Assembly (NCBI GenBank): GCA_007922195.1
Contig: ML681963.1
Location: forward strand, 58,506,584 to 58,570,583
Length of the DNA: 64,000 nt
DNA from: Podocnemis expansa
Taxonomy: Eukaryota; Chordata; Testudines; Podocnemididae
Direction: 5' to 3'
A program made the position numbers and the translations under genes. Positions within the stretch are counted from its first letter, which is position 1. Every line of letters starts with the position of its first letter. Below are positions 12,142 to 22,634 of the stretch, piece after piece. Under the pieces are notes generated by a model. It ran no database searches and was not told where the DNA came from. It saw only the letters and a list, made by a program, of their open reading frames with translations.

Positions 12142-12608
12142 GGCTGTGTTCACACACAGGGGGTTATTTTGATACGGTTGTTTCGAAACAACTTGTATTG
12201 AAATAACGCCTTATTTCGAAATGACTTATTTCGAATTAGCAAAAAAGTCACTTCGAAATAAGGAGAAAAGCCGGAATCGAAATAGCAATTCCGGACAACA
12301 GTTATTTCGAAACGACTCACCATCGTTTCGAAACAACATGTTCAGACGAAGGTTGTTTCGAAACAAGTCATTTTGAAACCACCGTTGTTTTGAAACAACA
12401 AGTTTGCACGGCGTTGTTTCAAAACAACCGTTGTGAAACAACGTTGTTTCGCCCACAGACTAGGTTTAACTTGTTTTGAAACAACGCGGTTGTTTCAGAA
12501 CAACGGGAACCTTTGTTCCGAAACAACCGTGCTTCGTGTGAACAGCCGAAACCTTATTTCGAAACAACCTCCGTTGTTTCAAAATAAGGAGGCTGTGTGA
12601 ACATAGCC
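12142..12608 (+). mobile_element. TTCGAA-palindrome MITE, copy A
   Basis: The ends are GGCTGTGTTCACACA at the left and the complement of GGCTATGTTCACACA at the right. The 3-bp target duplication is ATA (12,139-12,141 and 12,609-12,611). Removing the element and one ATA restores the CR1 text GATGACATAGAGAGTACAC, which has an uninterrupted counterpart at 41,535-41,560 (minus strand). The interior consists of repeated palindromes such as TTGTTTCGAAACAA and TTATTTCGAAATAA. A hairpin at 12,552-12,589 lies beside the right end. There is no open frame of its own. TIR start and TSD length suggest a PIF/Harbinger-mobilised MITE (inference). Confidence 0.92.
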
Positions 12609-13504
12609 ATAGAGAGTACACTTATAAAATTTGCTGATGATACAAGCTAAGAGAGGTTGAAAGTGTTTTGGAGGATAGGATCACAGTTCAAGCTGATTTG
12701 GGCAAACTAGTGAAATGATGTAAGGTAAACAGAATGAAGTTCAATAAAGACAAGTGCAAAGTACTCCAGTTAGGAAAGAACAATCCACTGCACACATACA
12801 GAATGGGCAATGACTGCCTAGGAAGGAGTACTGCAGAAAGGGATCTGGGTGTCATAGTGAACCGCAAGCTAAACACGAGTCAACAGTGTGACGCTGTTGC
12901 AAAAAAAAAGCAAACACCATTCTGGGATGTATTAACAGGAGTATTGTAAGACACAGGAAGTAATTCTTCCGCTCTACTCAGTCCTCAACTGGAGTATAGT
13001 GTACAGTTCTGGGTGCCTCATTTCAGGAAGGATGTGGACAAACTGGAAAAAGTCCAGAGAAGAGCAACATGAATGATTAAAGGTCAGGAACACTTGATTT
13101 ATAAGGGAAGATTGAAAGAGCTGGGTTTGTTTAGTTTGGAAGAGGAGACTGAGAGGGGACATGATAACAGTTTCCAAGTACCTAAAAGGTTGCTACAAGG
13201 AGGAGGGAGAAAAATTATTCTCCTTAACCACCGATGTTAGGTCAAGAAGAAATAGGCTCAAATTATGGCAAGGGAGGTTTAGATGGACATTAGGAAAAAA
13301 TTCCTAACTGTCAGGGTGATTAATTACTAGAATAAGTTGCCCAGGAATGTGGTGGAATCTCCATCATGGGAAGTTTTAAAGAGCAGGTTAGACAAGCACC
13401 TGTCAGGGGCAGTTTAAGAGGGTACTTCATCCTGCTATAAGAGTAGGGAAGTAGATTTGATGAACTCTCATGGTCCCTTCCAGTTTCTATGCTTCTATGA
13501 CTTG

Positions 13505-13800
13505 ATTACAGTTTTGAAGTACATAAAAGACTGCTATAAAGAGGATGAAAGATTGTTATCAACCTCTGAAGATGGGACAAGAAGCAATTTGCTTCAATTT
13601 AAGCCTAGGAGGTTTAGGTTGAATGTTAGGAAAAACTTTCTGTTGGGGCAGTTAAGGACTGGAGCAGATTGCCTAGCCACACTGTGGAATCTCTGTCATT
13701 GGAAGTTTTTAAGAGCAGGCTAGATAAACACCTGTCTGAATAGATTTTGTTATTACCTTAGTCCTGCCATGAGTGCAGGGAACTGCAATAGATGTCCTAC
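13505..13800 (+). mobile_element. CR1 3'-end fragment, older copy
   Basis: This follows copy 2's tail directly and repeats the same part of CR1: a KYIKDCYKEDERLLSTSEDG-like track, then R-F-R-L-N-V-R-K-N-F-L near 13,610-13,640, then GAATCTCTGTCATTGGAAG and CAGGCTAGATAAACACCTG near 13,718. The terminal tail is not clear. It is probably an older copy into which the CR1 above inserted. Confidence 0.68.
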
Positions 13801-13892
13801 TAAGTGACTTCTGTCATATTCTTCTACGATTATCTCACCTACCTTGTCACTCTAATATTTGGGACCAACATGGCTACAACATTGCTTATGGA

Positions 13893-14215
13893 AACAGCCT
13901 GCCTGGAATCCTGAGTTCAGTTCTGGTCACCCCATCCCAGAAAGGAAAAAGTGCTAGAAAACCTCCACAGATGGACAACAACAAAGATTATAGGAATGGA
14001 CAGGGTTCCATAGGAGAAGAGATCAAAAAGGTAAGTTGTATTGGCTGAGAAAAGAGACAAATGGAGACAACCCTGCTAAAAGTACACAGAACAATGGATG
14101 GTAGAGATAAACTCTTTGTCAGAATACAAGAAGAAAGGAGCATCCAATAAAATTAAAAGGCCAACATATTGAAAACTGATAAAAGGAACTTTTTAAAAAT
14201 AAACAGCATCATTTA
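13893..14215 (+). mobile_element. CR1/L2-group LINE 3' fragment
   Basis: Diverged LINE C-terminal region. GAATCCTGAGTTCAGTTCTG then GTCACCCCATCCCAGAAAGG (13,909-13,950) corresponds to the LEYCVQFWxP-type block. ATAGGAGAAGAGATCAAAAA and the GATAAACTCTTTGTCAGAAT track near 14,108 follow in the order seen in older reptile L2/L3-like elements. The family name is uncertain. Confidence 0.55.
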
Positions 14216-15418
14216 CATTCTAGCTGGTCAAACATCAGGAATGTCCTCTGCTGCACATTCACTACAAATAGCGTCTCTTAGGAATCCCTAGTCATATACC
14301 CGACTGCTGGATTTCAATTATTTCCCTTTCTGGTACAGCATTCAGAGAATGCAAAACACTAGAGGCATGCTACATAGTATTACTATCAATCCTACAAGAC
14401 ACTGCTAACAAATACCAGCACCACAATCTGTCCCGAGGGACTGACCTGTTGTATCAGTATGGTATGTTATGGGACAAGTACCTTGTATCAGTGCATGAGT
14501 CAAACAAACATAGGTGCTGATTCTCCAAAGCCTTGCCCCTGGTGTAGTCAAATCCAAGTTAAGTGTATGTAAAACATTCCCAAATCTCACTTAGCACACG
14601 AGTCAATGACTACATACTGAAAAGCCAGAATTGTAGTGTTAAAAATGCTTTATATCTATTTATTGTTTCAGCTCCTACATAAATATGAAGCACACTACGT
14701 AGGATGTATAATTAACAGTTGGTTAGAGCTTCTCTGACTGAATTACTACAGTTTTTGGTTTTAAGGCTAATCTTAAAACCAAACCAAAACCAAAACAAAG
14801 GGGACTGGGTTAGGAACATGAACATAAACTGAAGAAAGCAAAAAAATCTAAGCACTGCAGTTGTTATTCATCAAGCTCCCAGAAATGCATTAGAATGTAC
14901 TATAGGCGGTAAGACTAAAAATTACTCCCCACTGAAATGGTATTCACATTGCTTCTGCTGAACTGAGGCGTACATCGTAACATAATCATAATAACTAAAG
15001 TAAGTTTCCCTTGGGGATTATACCTTTGTGTGATTTAATCCTTAAATTTGTTTTGCTTTCATCCCCAGGAGAAGAGAGATTTCAGTTATAAAGTATTCTT
15101 CCTAGAAATATCAGACACTGTGTATGCATGCATAATCCACACTTACACTTGCAAACTCCAGGCCAAGAGGTGGGTGGAATTGAAAGCACTAGTGTCATCA
15201 TTTCATCATTTGAAGACACCAGGTTTGTTTTTCCAAAAAGAAAGGCAAGACAGAGGGAGGAGTCCTTCTTATTCAGAAAAGTTCCCCACCCAGCAGCAGA
15301 AATCATGTTGCTTTTGAGAAAGGTCTGCTCTTCAATGTGAGTGTAACATATAGATCAGAAAGCCAGGATTTTCCAAACTTTGACACACAACATAAATTAG
15401 TGTAGCAACTCCTCAGAG
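14216..15418. other. Unique DNA
   Basis: No gene was recognised. A small inverted patch at 14,756-14,795 (GGTTTTAAGGCTAATCTTAAAACC, followed by AACCAAAACC runs) is local and simple. Open frames near 15,048-15,340 overlap on both strands and carry no known domain. Confidence 0.5.
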
Positions 15419-15611
15419 CAGTGGGTTTCAGACTTAGGGTTGGGACCTAGTACTAGGTTGCAGATCCTCAGGCACTGGGTCATGGCACTTTCTGCTGTTG
15501 CTGCTGCCAAAAGTCTGGAATGTATTGCTCAAAGATGTAATTGTTGGGTTGTGGGCATAAATGATCCTTTTCAACTGGGTTGTGAGGAAAAAAAAGTTTG
15601 AAACCTACTGC
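15419..15611 (+). mobile_element. Short hAT element (family of 47,513), near-perfect TSD
   Basis: The ends are CAGTGGGTTTCAGACTTAGG at the left and AAGTTTGAAACCTACTG at the right. The 8-bp duplication is CCTCAGAG / CCTTAGAG (15,411-15,418 and 15,612-15,619, one mismatch). Its body, with ACTGGGTCATGGCA then CAAAAGTCTGGAATGTATTG then AAAGATGTAATTGTTGGGTT, matches the reverse complement of the element at 47,513-47,703 almost throughout. They are two copies of one family in opposite orientation. No coding capacity. Confidence 0.9.
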
Positions 15612-15762
15612 CTTAGAGTGAAATGAGGATTGAAAAGCTACTGTTGCCTTTGCTTTCATTTTGATGGAATACAAACCAGGAGTCAGAGAATGAGAAGGAT
15701 ATCTGTGTGGTAGCTCTAGACAAATAGCTGTAAAGCAGGTATAAAACCCCTATGTTCTTGTC

Positions 15763-15974
15763 CAGGGGTCTCAAACACACAGCCTGTGGGCTGCATGTAG
15801 CCCCTAAAGCTATTTCCTGTGGCCCACAGCAACACTATTTTTACTGATATTTGCAATATTATTACATGAAAAGGTTTTTTAGTGGTGTGGCCCTTGAGCT
15901 AATGTACTACTCCTCATGTGGCCCTTTGCTAGTCCTCATGCGACACTTGTGGCAATTTGAGTTTGTGACCCCTG
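15763..15974. mobile_element. Short hAT element with CAGGGGTCTCAAAC ends
   Basis: The left end CAGGGGTCTCAAACACACAG is inverted at the right as TTTGAGTTTGTGACCCCTG. The 8-bp duplication is TTCTTGTC / TTCTCGTC (15,755-15,762 and 15,975-15,982, one mismatch). The body carries GTGGCCC repeats (TGTGGCCCACAG, GTGTGGCCCTTGAG, TGTGGCCCTTTG). Non-autonomous and 212 bp long. Confidence 0.9.
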
Positions 15975-15982
15975 TTCTCGTC

Positions 15983-16990
15983 TGTCCCTGATACATGACT
16001 GAGTGCTATGAAAGAGGATGGAATTATCAGATGGAAATGGTAGCATTTTACATCCACTTTGGATAAAGGGAAAGGATGACACAAGCTGTAAGAAGAAGAG
16101 ACTCAGGATCAGAGTTTTTTTGTGTTTAACACAACTGCTGCCACTTTTCAGTTAATCTTGATCTTCTCTCTTATGTTTACAGAATTGCTGTGCAGTGTCC
16201 AAAGTGATCGTCTTTAAAATTTATGTTTTCACATCTTTGTTCAAGGTTATATTGATGGCAGGTTACACACAGCTGAGTTTCTGCTTTATTTTCTTCTCAC
16301 ATCTGCACATACCCTGTGTTTTCTGGCACAACTATCACTGGGTTTCACAAAAATCTAGCAACAACAAATAACCATCATGACTACAACAGACTCTGACTTA
16401 AAATAAAACTCTAGCCCCGGCCAAAAATTGCTACCACAAAGCAGGAAAAGGAAATCGGCCATCAGCATATGGATGAGGTAAGTCACTCATACCATGACCC
16501 TAATATTTGGTCAATTAGATGATGACTGTTATTAATTTAACATGATAGCCCTTTAGCAGGTGATTGCCCTTGCTAATAACAATAATAGTAATCTTGCTCA
16601 ATTGATTGATAACTATCTATGCTGGTTTTTGCTGCTTGGATCCATGTTCACAGCAATTTTTCACACCACTGACCTAGAGTCACTGTTCTTCAGTTAGAAA
16701 AGAGTGTATAGTATGCATTAAAGCTATTTTATTCACAACCAATGGGCATGCATTGCTCTCCTTGCCGTAGTTTTACTTCTGAAAAAGATGCTTCTAAAAC
16801 ATTGACAAACAGGCTTGTGACTTGGGATTCATCCTTTAGTAGATTAATGTAGGTTTCTCGAGGGAAAGTTTTGGTTTGGTAACTTGAGGCAAATTATCCT
16901 CCCATGCAAGCCTTCACCCAAGGCACTCCAAATAATATTCTGGAAAAGGGAAGCTTTGATAATTAATTACACACTTTTAGCTGGCACTAG
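15983..16990. other. Unique DNA
   Basis: I see no gene or recognisable repeat. The sequence is AT-rich, and I noted only short runs such as AATAACAATAATAGTAATC near 16,576. Confidence 0.5.
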
Positions 16991-17250
16991 ACTGTCCATG
17001 TCTTCACCTAAAATCTTAGTTCGGAATTGGTTAGTCTGAACTTAGTAGTTTGAAAGTTAGTTTGAACTAACTGCGTTTTTTCAGTCTGAACTAACTTTTA
17101 GGTCAAAATAACTGCTAGTTTCAAATTTATTTAGTTTGAAATGGCATGTCTCCATTGGGCTAGTTTGAACTAAAAATGCAAATTAGTTCAAACTAAGCAG
17201 TTACTTTGAACTAACCAGCTGAACTAATTAGTTTGAACAAGGAAAAGCCG
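16991..17250 (+). mobile_element. Truncated MITE with TTAGTTTGAACTAA palindromes
   Basis: The left end ACTGTCCATGTCTTCACCTAAAA (16,991) resembles a decayed GGCTATGTCTTCAC terminal repeat. Inside there is a run of related palindromes: TTAGTTTGAACTAA near 17,057, TAGTTTGAACTAA near 17,161, TTAGTTCAAACTAA near 17,185, TTTGAACTAA near 17,206 and TTAGTTTGAAC near 17,228. The ancestral unit is probably TTAGTTCGAACTAA, which shares the TTCGAA centre with the six-copy family. No right terminal repeat is visible. Confidence 0.6.
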
Positions 17251-18594
17251 ATACTTGCTCAAGCAGAGCAGAAAGTACTAGGTATGAACAGGCTCCGCTG
17301 GTCCAGCAGAATGTTCTAAGACTACAGCTACAGGCAGGACAGGCCTGCCAAAGCAGGAAAGGCCCAGGAAGAGAAAATTTTGTTTTATGTGATCTTCTGT
17401 GGAATTTTAATTTGGTACTTGGCTTGTATTTTTATGTTAAAAATATCTAGGCCCTCAAGAGTATTTCTGCTCACAAAAAGCTTATGGGTGAAGTTTGATG
17501 AGCAGTCCAAAGGGGGGAAAATGAGATGAGAGGCTGTTTGGAGGACTTCTCTGAGATCACTGTCGGACACTGGGGAATGGCCACTCACTGACATCTATCC
17601 TCTTCCAAATGCATGTAGTAGCAATCAGGCTGTGAACTGCTCTTCCAAAGGAATTGATGGATGCCCTATTGCTTGAGAAACCCCAAAATAATCTGTGCAA
17701 AGAACTAGGAAATACTAGCAACAGTTCTGAACCAGACCTTAAGGGCATGGGGGAAGAAGGATTATATGTACTTTGTGTGCATCACTGCTTGCGATCCACA
17801 CTTGCAATTGGATTCAACATGCAACACTCAGCACTGCATGCAGATGTGATTTCTCTACCAGGCATGTGTAAGGCTGTGGTCACTGTCCTGGGACAGCAGC
17901 AGTCTCCATCAGACATGCTTATATTCTCTGTGTTGGCTTTGTGAAAGCCAGTTGTTGCTCACTAGCAGTCATCAGAACTCATGTATCAGTTAGCAAACTA
18001 TTTACAGTTGCATTGCAAATGTTCTCAGAAAGGCTAGCCCAAGCAAACCCACACTTACATAATTTCCCAAACCAACTCACAAAGGGATTTCCCCTTTTGC
18101 TTTTAGGAGAGCTCCTCCTGCAAGATACCAGCAGCAATAGCAGGGTAAGGGAATTCTCCATGTGTCTTGGGCACTCAGAGGAACAACTTCTTGCTGCTCA
18201 GGTCTAGTGCCAAAGATGTGGCAGAAGTTTATAATGCCAGAGATGACACAGGATGTAAAAGGTTCCTAGCTGATCTCTCTCTGTCACTTACCACAAAGGG
18301 CTTGCTGGCGTAGGGCTCTGGCCATGTGCTTCTGCTTCCCCATTCCAATGTAAGTCTAGAATTAAGTAAGATGGAGTGGGAGGAGGTTTTATACATGAAA
18401 ATAACCTGGCAGGAAGTCAGATTTAGTGCACAAAGCATCTGTTTGCTTCCCAGCCCTTGTTATTAGGTTTCAGTGCATTGCAGAGGAGGTTAATACCAGC
18501 TTGGTTATCAGCAACTCCCACAGGACTTTCTTCAGAGCACATCTCCATGGGGCTTCCTTTTTGAGGCACACAGGTCCCCAGACTCCAACTCCTT
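17251..18594. other. Unique DNA
   Basis: No gene or repeat could be assigned. The open frames here (60-96 codons) overlap each other on both strands and show no domain. Confidence 0.5.
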
Positions 18595-19718
18595 GGTTGT
18601 GTACACACGAGGCTTTTATTTCAAAACAATTACTGTCGTTTCGAAATAAAACTTGACAGGTCCAGACGACGTTTCCTCATTCTGAAATAAGGAGCTCCTC
18701 TGCAAAACTGACCGCAGGCCTGGGGGAACTGGCACCCCTCCCACTACTTACAAGTGGCCAGGGGCGCCAAAGCGGGCATCTTCCATGGCCGCTTCCAGGT
18801 GGCCAGGGGCTGGGGGAGCGGGGCACCTGGCTAGCTCTGCCAGCGCCTGAGCTTGCTCCCCCACCCGGGCTGGGTGCCTGCTGCCTGGGTGGGCAGGGGC
18901 TGTGGGCACCAGCTCTGCCCAGGGGCATAGCCCCTCAGCCCCTGCCCGCCTGGGTGGCATGCACCCAGCCCGGGGGGGGGGGCAGGGTTGGCGCCACAGC
19001 CCCTGCTGGCCTGGGCAGCATGTGCCCTGCCCGGGCGGGGGGGGAAAGCCAGTGCTGCAGCCCCTGCTGGCCCAGGTGGCATGCATTCAGCCCAAGCAGG
19101 GGCTGAGCCTGTGGCAGAGCAACCCCTTAAGTTGCCCCTGAGCCCGGGCGGGGGCTCAACCGGCAGCCATGGCTTTCCCACTCCTGGTGGCGCCTGCCCC
19201 TGAGCCCTGTCGGGGGACTGAGCTGGCGGCCGCAGCTTCCCCCAGGGTGGAAGCTGCCCTGGAGCCCGGGCTGCTGGGGCCAGCCTGGGGAACCTGGGGA
19301 GGGGGGCTCCAGGAACCTGCCCCTCCTCCAAGCTGGCAGCGGACCAGCCCACTGCCAACCCCCTCAAGCTGGCTCTTGGACCCCAGCTGGCTGGCAGAGG
19401 GGGTGCCCTACAGTCCCTCCCCAGCTGCCCCAACAGCAGGGGAGTCAGGGCAGGGGGATCCCTGCCGTGGGGGCAGTTTTCCCTGCCTGGCTCTTACCAG
19501 GGGGCCATGTTGCCACATCTCCCATGGTGCCCCTGTGCTGAATCAAAATAGCATATCCACACACTGGGCATGCTATTTCAGTTTGAGGGGCTTGCCTTAT
19601 TTCAAATTACCCTTGTCTTAAACCGATTTAAGTTATTTTGAAATAAGGCTTTTATTTTTTAAATGAGTTATTTCGAAATAACTTATTTCGAAATAACACT
19701 TTGCGTGCGGACATAGCC
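18595..19718 (-). mobile_element. TTCGAA-palindrome MITE, long copy F with GC-rich core
   Basis: The ends are GGTTGTGTACACACGAGG (left) and the complement of GGCTATGTCCGCACGCAA (right). The hairpin that marks the right end of other copies is here at the left (18,613-18,652: CTTTTATTTCAAAACAAT, TACT loop, GTCGTTTCGAAATAAAAC), so the element is reversed. The right arm has TTATTTCGAAATAACTTATT-type palindromes at 19,665-19,700. The 3-bp duplication is unclear (CTT versus CCT). About 18,700-19,540 is GC-rich Pro/Ala/Gly-coding text in all frames, which explains the 200-codon minus-strand and 150-codon plus-strand open frames. They are not genes. Confidence 0.85.
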
Positions 19719-22423
19719 CCTCTGAGTGTTTGCAGATGAGTTTCTATTCCATAGATGGCTCTTTCAAGCATTTCCCAGGCTTTTACACCACATAGAGTTG
19801 CATCTCATGGTATTTCTGTTATAACTGAATGTCTCTGTCTCTTCTCTCCTCCAGTTATCATACTTATGGTGCTTTTCAAGGGAAGAATGGGATCAGATTT
19901 GTGTGTGTGGACTGATCTTCTCTCACATCTATGATAGACACTGATTTGTTCCTGAAACTCGGACAGGATGTCGGTTGCGGACGTGGTGGTATTTTCATGG
20001 AGGATAAGATACGAGTCTTGGGGACCATCTCCGTCAGCCACATAGATGGAGGCTGTTTGCAGTGACACCCAGTGGAGCTGTGGCTGACACTGATGTTGTC
20101 CACATCTGCCCAAGTGTTTGTTGCTCACAGGTTGCTAATCTCTGACCCTGTTGCACAGCAAGCTTTAATAATACAGACATTGTGCCATACTGAGGCAGCC
20201 TTTATCAGACTGCGGACTATGCCTTCGGTGGTTTGGTGCAGCAGCTGTAAAAGCATTGCTGAACAAGACAGGTAACTCCAAGTCATAAATCTGCTGTGCA
20301 ATTCCTGAGTGGCCAGAAGACTGACAGGTCGCTGTCTGCATAGAGCTCACACTCTTGATTCACTTTTTGATTGTTATTGCAGTCAGACATTCTCATCTCC
20401 GGCATCTGACTCAGCTTCTATGCTGACAGTTCAGCTCACGTGCCTCCTGCTTGCCTGTACCATCGGGCCCCACTGCCAAGAGTGGCATTCCCTATACACT
20501 GCTGGACTTACAGGAAACCAAACATCCTGGAAGCCATTATGGACAGATGGTGATGCTCATTCCTGTCCCCATAAAGGCTTCACCATATTAGTCTCCAATC
20601 TGTCTTTCACGCCTGCTGTCTGAAGGACCCTGCCCTAAGCCATCAGGACCTAGAGAAGTCCCTGACCTTTTATTTAAGGATGTTAAAGCTTTTGGTTTCA
20701 GTGATACTTCTCAGACTGTTGTGTGATTTATGTGTATGACAATAATGAGATCTCAGTGTCCCAGCCTGCTGACTCATATCCATGGTCCTTAAATACATTA
20801 CAAAATCTATTTGCAGGCAAAATATTTGACTTCAGTAACAACCTCAGTCTGTATGACAGAAGCCCTCTTGTTCCCACCCACTCTGCATCATAGACACTGG
20901 CCGCATGAGCTACACCTTCTCACACTCCATCCTTAACCCATCATATACAGAACCCACAGGCTCAGTCCATGCTTGAGGTCAGCCACCCATTATTAAACAT
21001 AGCAACATCTTGCCTCTTAGCTTCTTAATCAGACTCAGCCCTTGTCCATTCCAACTAGCCCCTGGGGCCAAGAGAAATCATATCTCACATCTTGTTCTCC
21101 AGAAGCAAGAGCTCCACATTCATGATCCTGCTATAAGCAGAAAATTCTTACAACCTTATCCCCTCTTGCTACAGAGCCTGGAGATCCCATTTACCCATTG
21201 AGTAATTGTCTTCAGACTTTGCAGAAATCAAATGCTTTTCTGGAGAGAACCAATTGCTAGAGAGCAGTGACAGTCACCAGATGAACTGAACACATATGTA
21301 ATGCTAACACTACCTAAATATAAACATAGACCTCTCTTGACCTAATGGAAAAGAATAGTTATGGATCCTACCATGATGGTAGTTCTTCCAGATGGTGGTG
21401 TTAGTGTGGCTCCTGCATACACTAAAACAAAATATTAAAGCCATGAAAAAGATGGAGGGTTTGTTCTCAAAAATAGTTTTAGAAATTGAACTCAAAGAGA
21501 GCAGCAAGTCAGCCCTTGCCAGCTTCTGTCCCATTGATAGGTGTGGTAAGAGAATCTGAAGGAAGGTCGCAGCTCCTCTGCCCTGTATGTCTTCACAGGA
21601 AGCACAAGGCAAATGCACAGATATAGCTGATGCTGTTCAAAAATCTCCAGTCTCCCAGCATGAGGCATCGGTGACCTGAGTTGGACTCACATAGACACAA
21701 ACTCCAAGAACATCAAGTTAACATTAGTGAAATATGAAAGCTCCTTTATTTGCTCTCTGAGCTGCAACTAGCCACATGAGTGCAACCAGCTCATATTCAT
21801 GCTACAAAAAGATAGAGGCGCATTTATTTATTTACAGCTTGTTTTCTTCAGTCATCACTTAGACATAGTTTTCAAAAAGATTTCAGCATGTGGAATGTTT
21901 GAAAGGGCACTATTGAGTCACTTTTAAGCCAAAAAAGCACAGAAATGCTAGACCCAAGTCAGAATCTCAAATCAGGATAAATTTTAAATCATCTTAACTC
22001 AAAAGGCTTTGCAGAACAATTCTCAGCCTTCAGAGTAGGCTGAACACATTGGAGTACCAGCACCAATTCAGCTAGAGCCTGATAATGATGGGACCTGCTC
22101 CAAGATTAGAACTCCCAGATACTAAGGTAATACACAGGATATATCATAGTAACCAAAGTTACAGGGGCAGCTAATAATCAGAGTTATAATTGGGTTATGC
22201 CCCCAACTTTGGAGGAAACTATTCCATTTCTAGAGTATGCTCAGGAGCTTTCCTTAAGCTGTGCTACAGTATGAAATGGCTTTCACTGTGTTGTGTTTGT
22301 CTGTGCTGTGGCCATGCTTCAGGTCGGCAGTCAAAGGTCAGTACCCCCACTGTGCTAGAAACAGTACGGAAACACTGTAAATAATACAGTCCCTGGCCTG
22401 AAAGTCTCACCCACTATCTAGGT
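19719..22423. other. Unique DNA, possibly with an old unrecognised repeat at 19.8-20.6 kb
   Basis: No gene was recognised. 19,805-20,128 (minus) is open for 107 codons with a normal-looking composition (ASIYVADGDGPQDSYLILHE) but no family I know. The neighbouring 20,130-20,640 has a gene-like CpG and codon texture and could be a decayed gene or transposon fragment. The rest is ordinary AT-rich sequence. Confidence 0.4.
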
Positions 22424-22626
22424 CAGTGGTTCCCAATCTTTCCTCTGCCGTGGCACACCGTGATACCTTAAATTATTTTGAGGCACACCACCATAGTGTC
22501 TCCAAATGATCTCATGAATATTCATGAGCTAATCTAGCACTCAGATTTTTCAAAAAGTGCCATGGCATCCTTGCTCAGGGCTGACAGCACACCTGTGTGC
22601 TGTGGTACACTTTTGGGGAAGCATTA
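22424..22626 (+). mobile_element. Short hAT element (family of 36,895), perfect TSD
   Basis: The left end CAGTGGTTCCCAATCTTTCC faces a diverged right end AAAAGTGTACC-type (plus strand GTACACTTTTGGGGAAGCATTA). The 8-bp duplication ATCTAGGT is perfect (22,416-22,423 and 22,627-22,634). CTCTGCCGTGGCACACC and CTTAAATTATTTTGAGGCAC match the left part of the 36,895 element. A perfect 18-bp palindrome CTCATGAATATTCATGAG lies at 22,511-22,528. 203 bp, non-coding. Confidence 0.9.
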
Positions 22627-22634
22627 ATCTAGGT

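Larger units (their letters stand above)
10981..13500 (+). mobile_element. CR1 LINE copy 2, split by a TTCGAA MITE
   Basis: A second same-strand CR1 copy, beginning in the linker region (AAACTATTCCACTAAGGAGG near 11,034) and running to the tail CCAGTTTCTATGCTTCTATGA at 13,480-13,500. The reverse transcriptase is largely readable in one frame from 11,647. After the MITE at 12,142-12,608 the sequence resumes with GAGAGTACACTTATAAAATT and the catalytic-box codons TTTGCTGATGATACA near 12,630. It is 5'-truncated and inactive. It may have inserted into copy 1, or the junction may be a deletion. Confidence 0.85.

Noticed and set aside
18677..19621. Open frames of 83-200 residues
   Set aside because: Same reason: the GC-rich core of MITE copy F, few stops because of composition, no domain.
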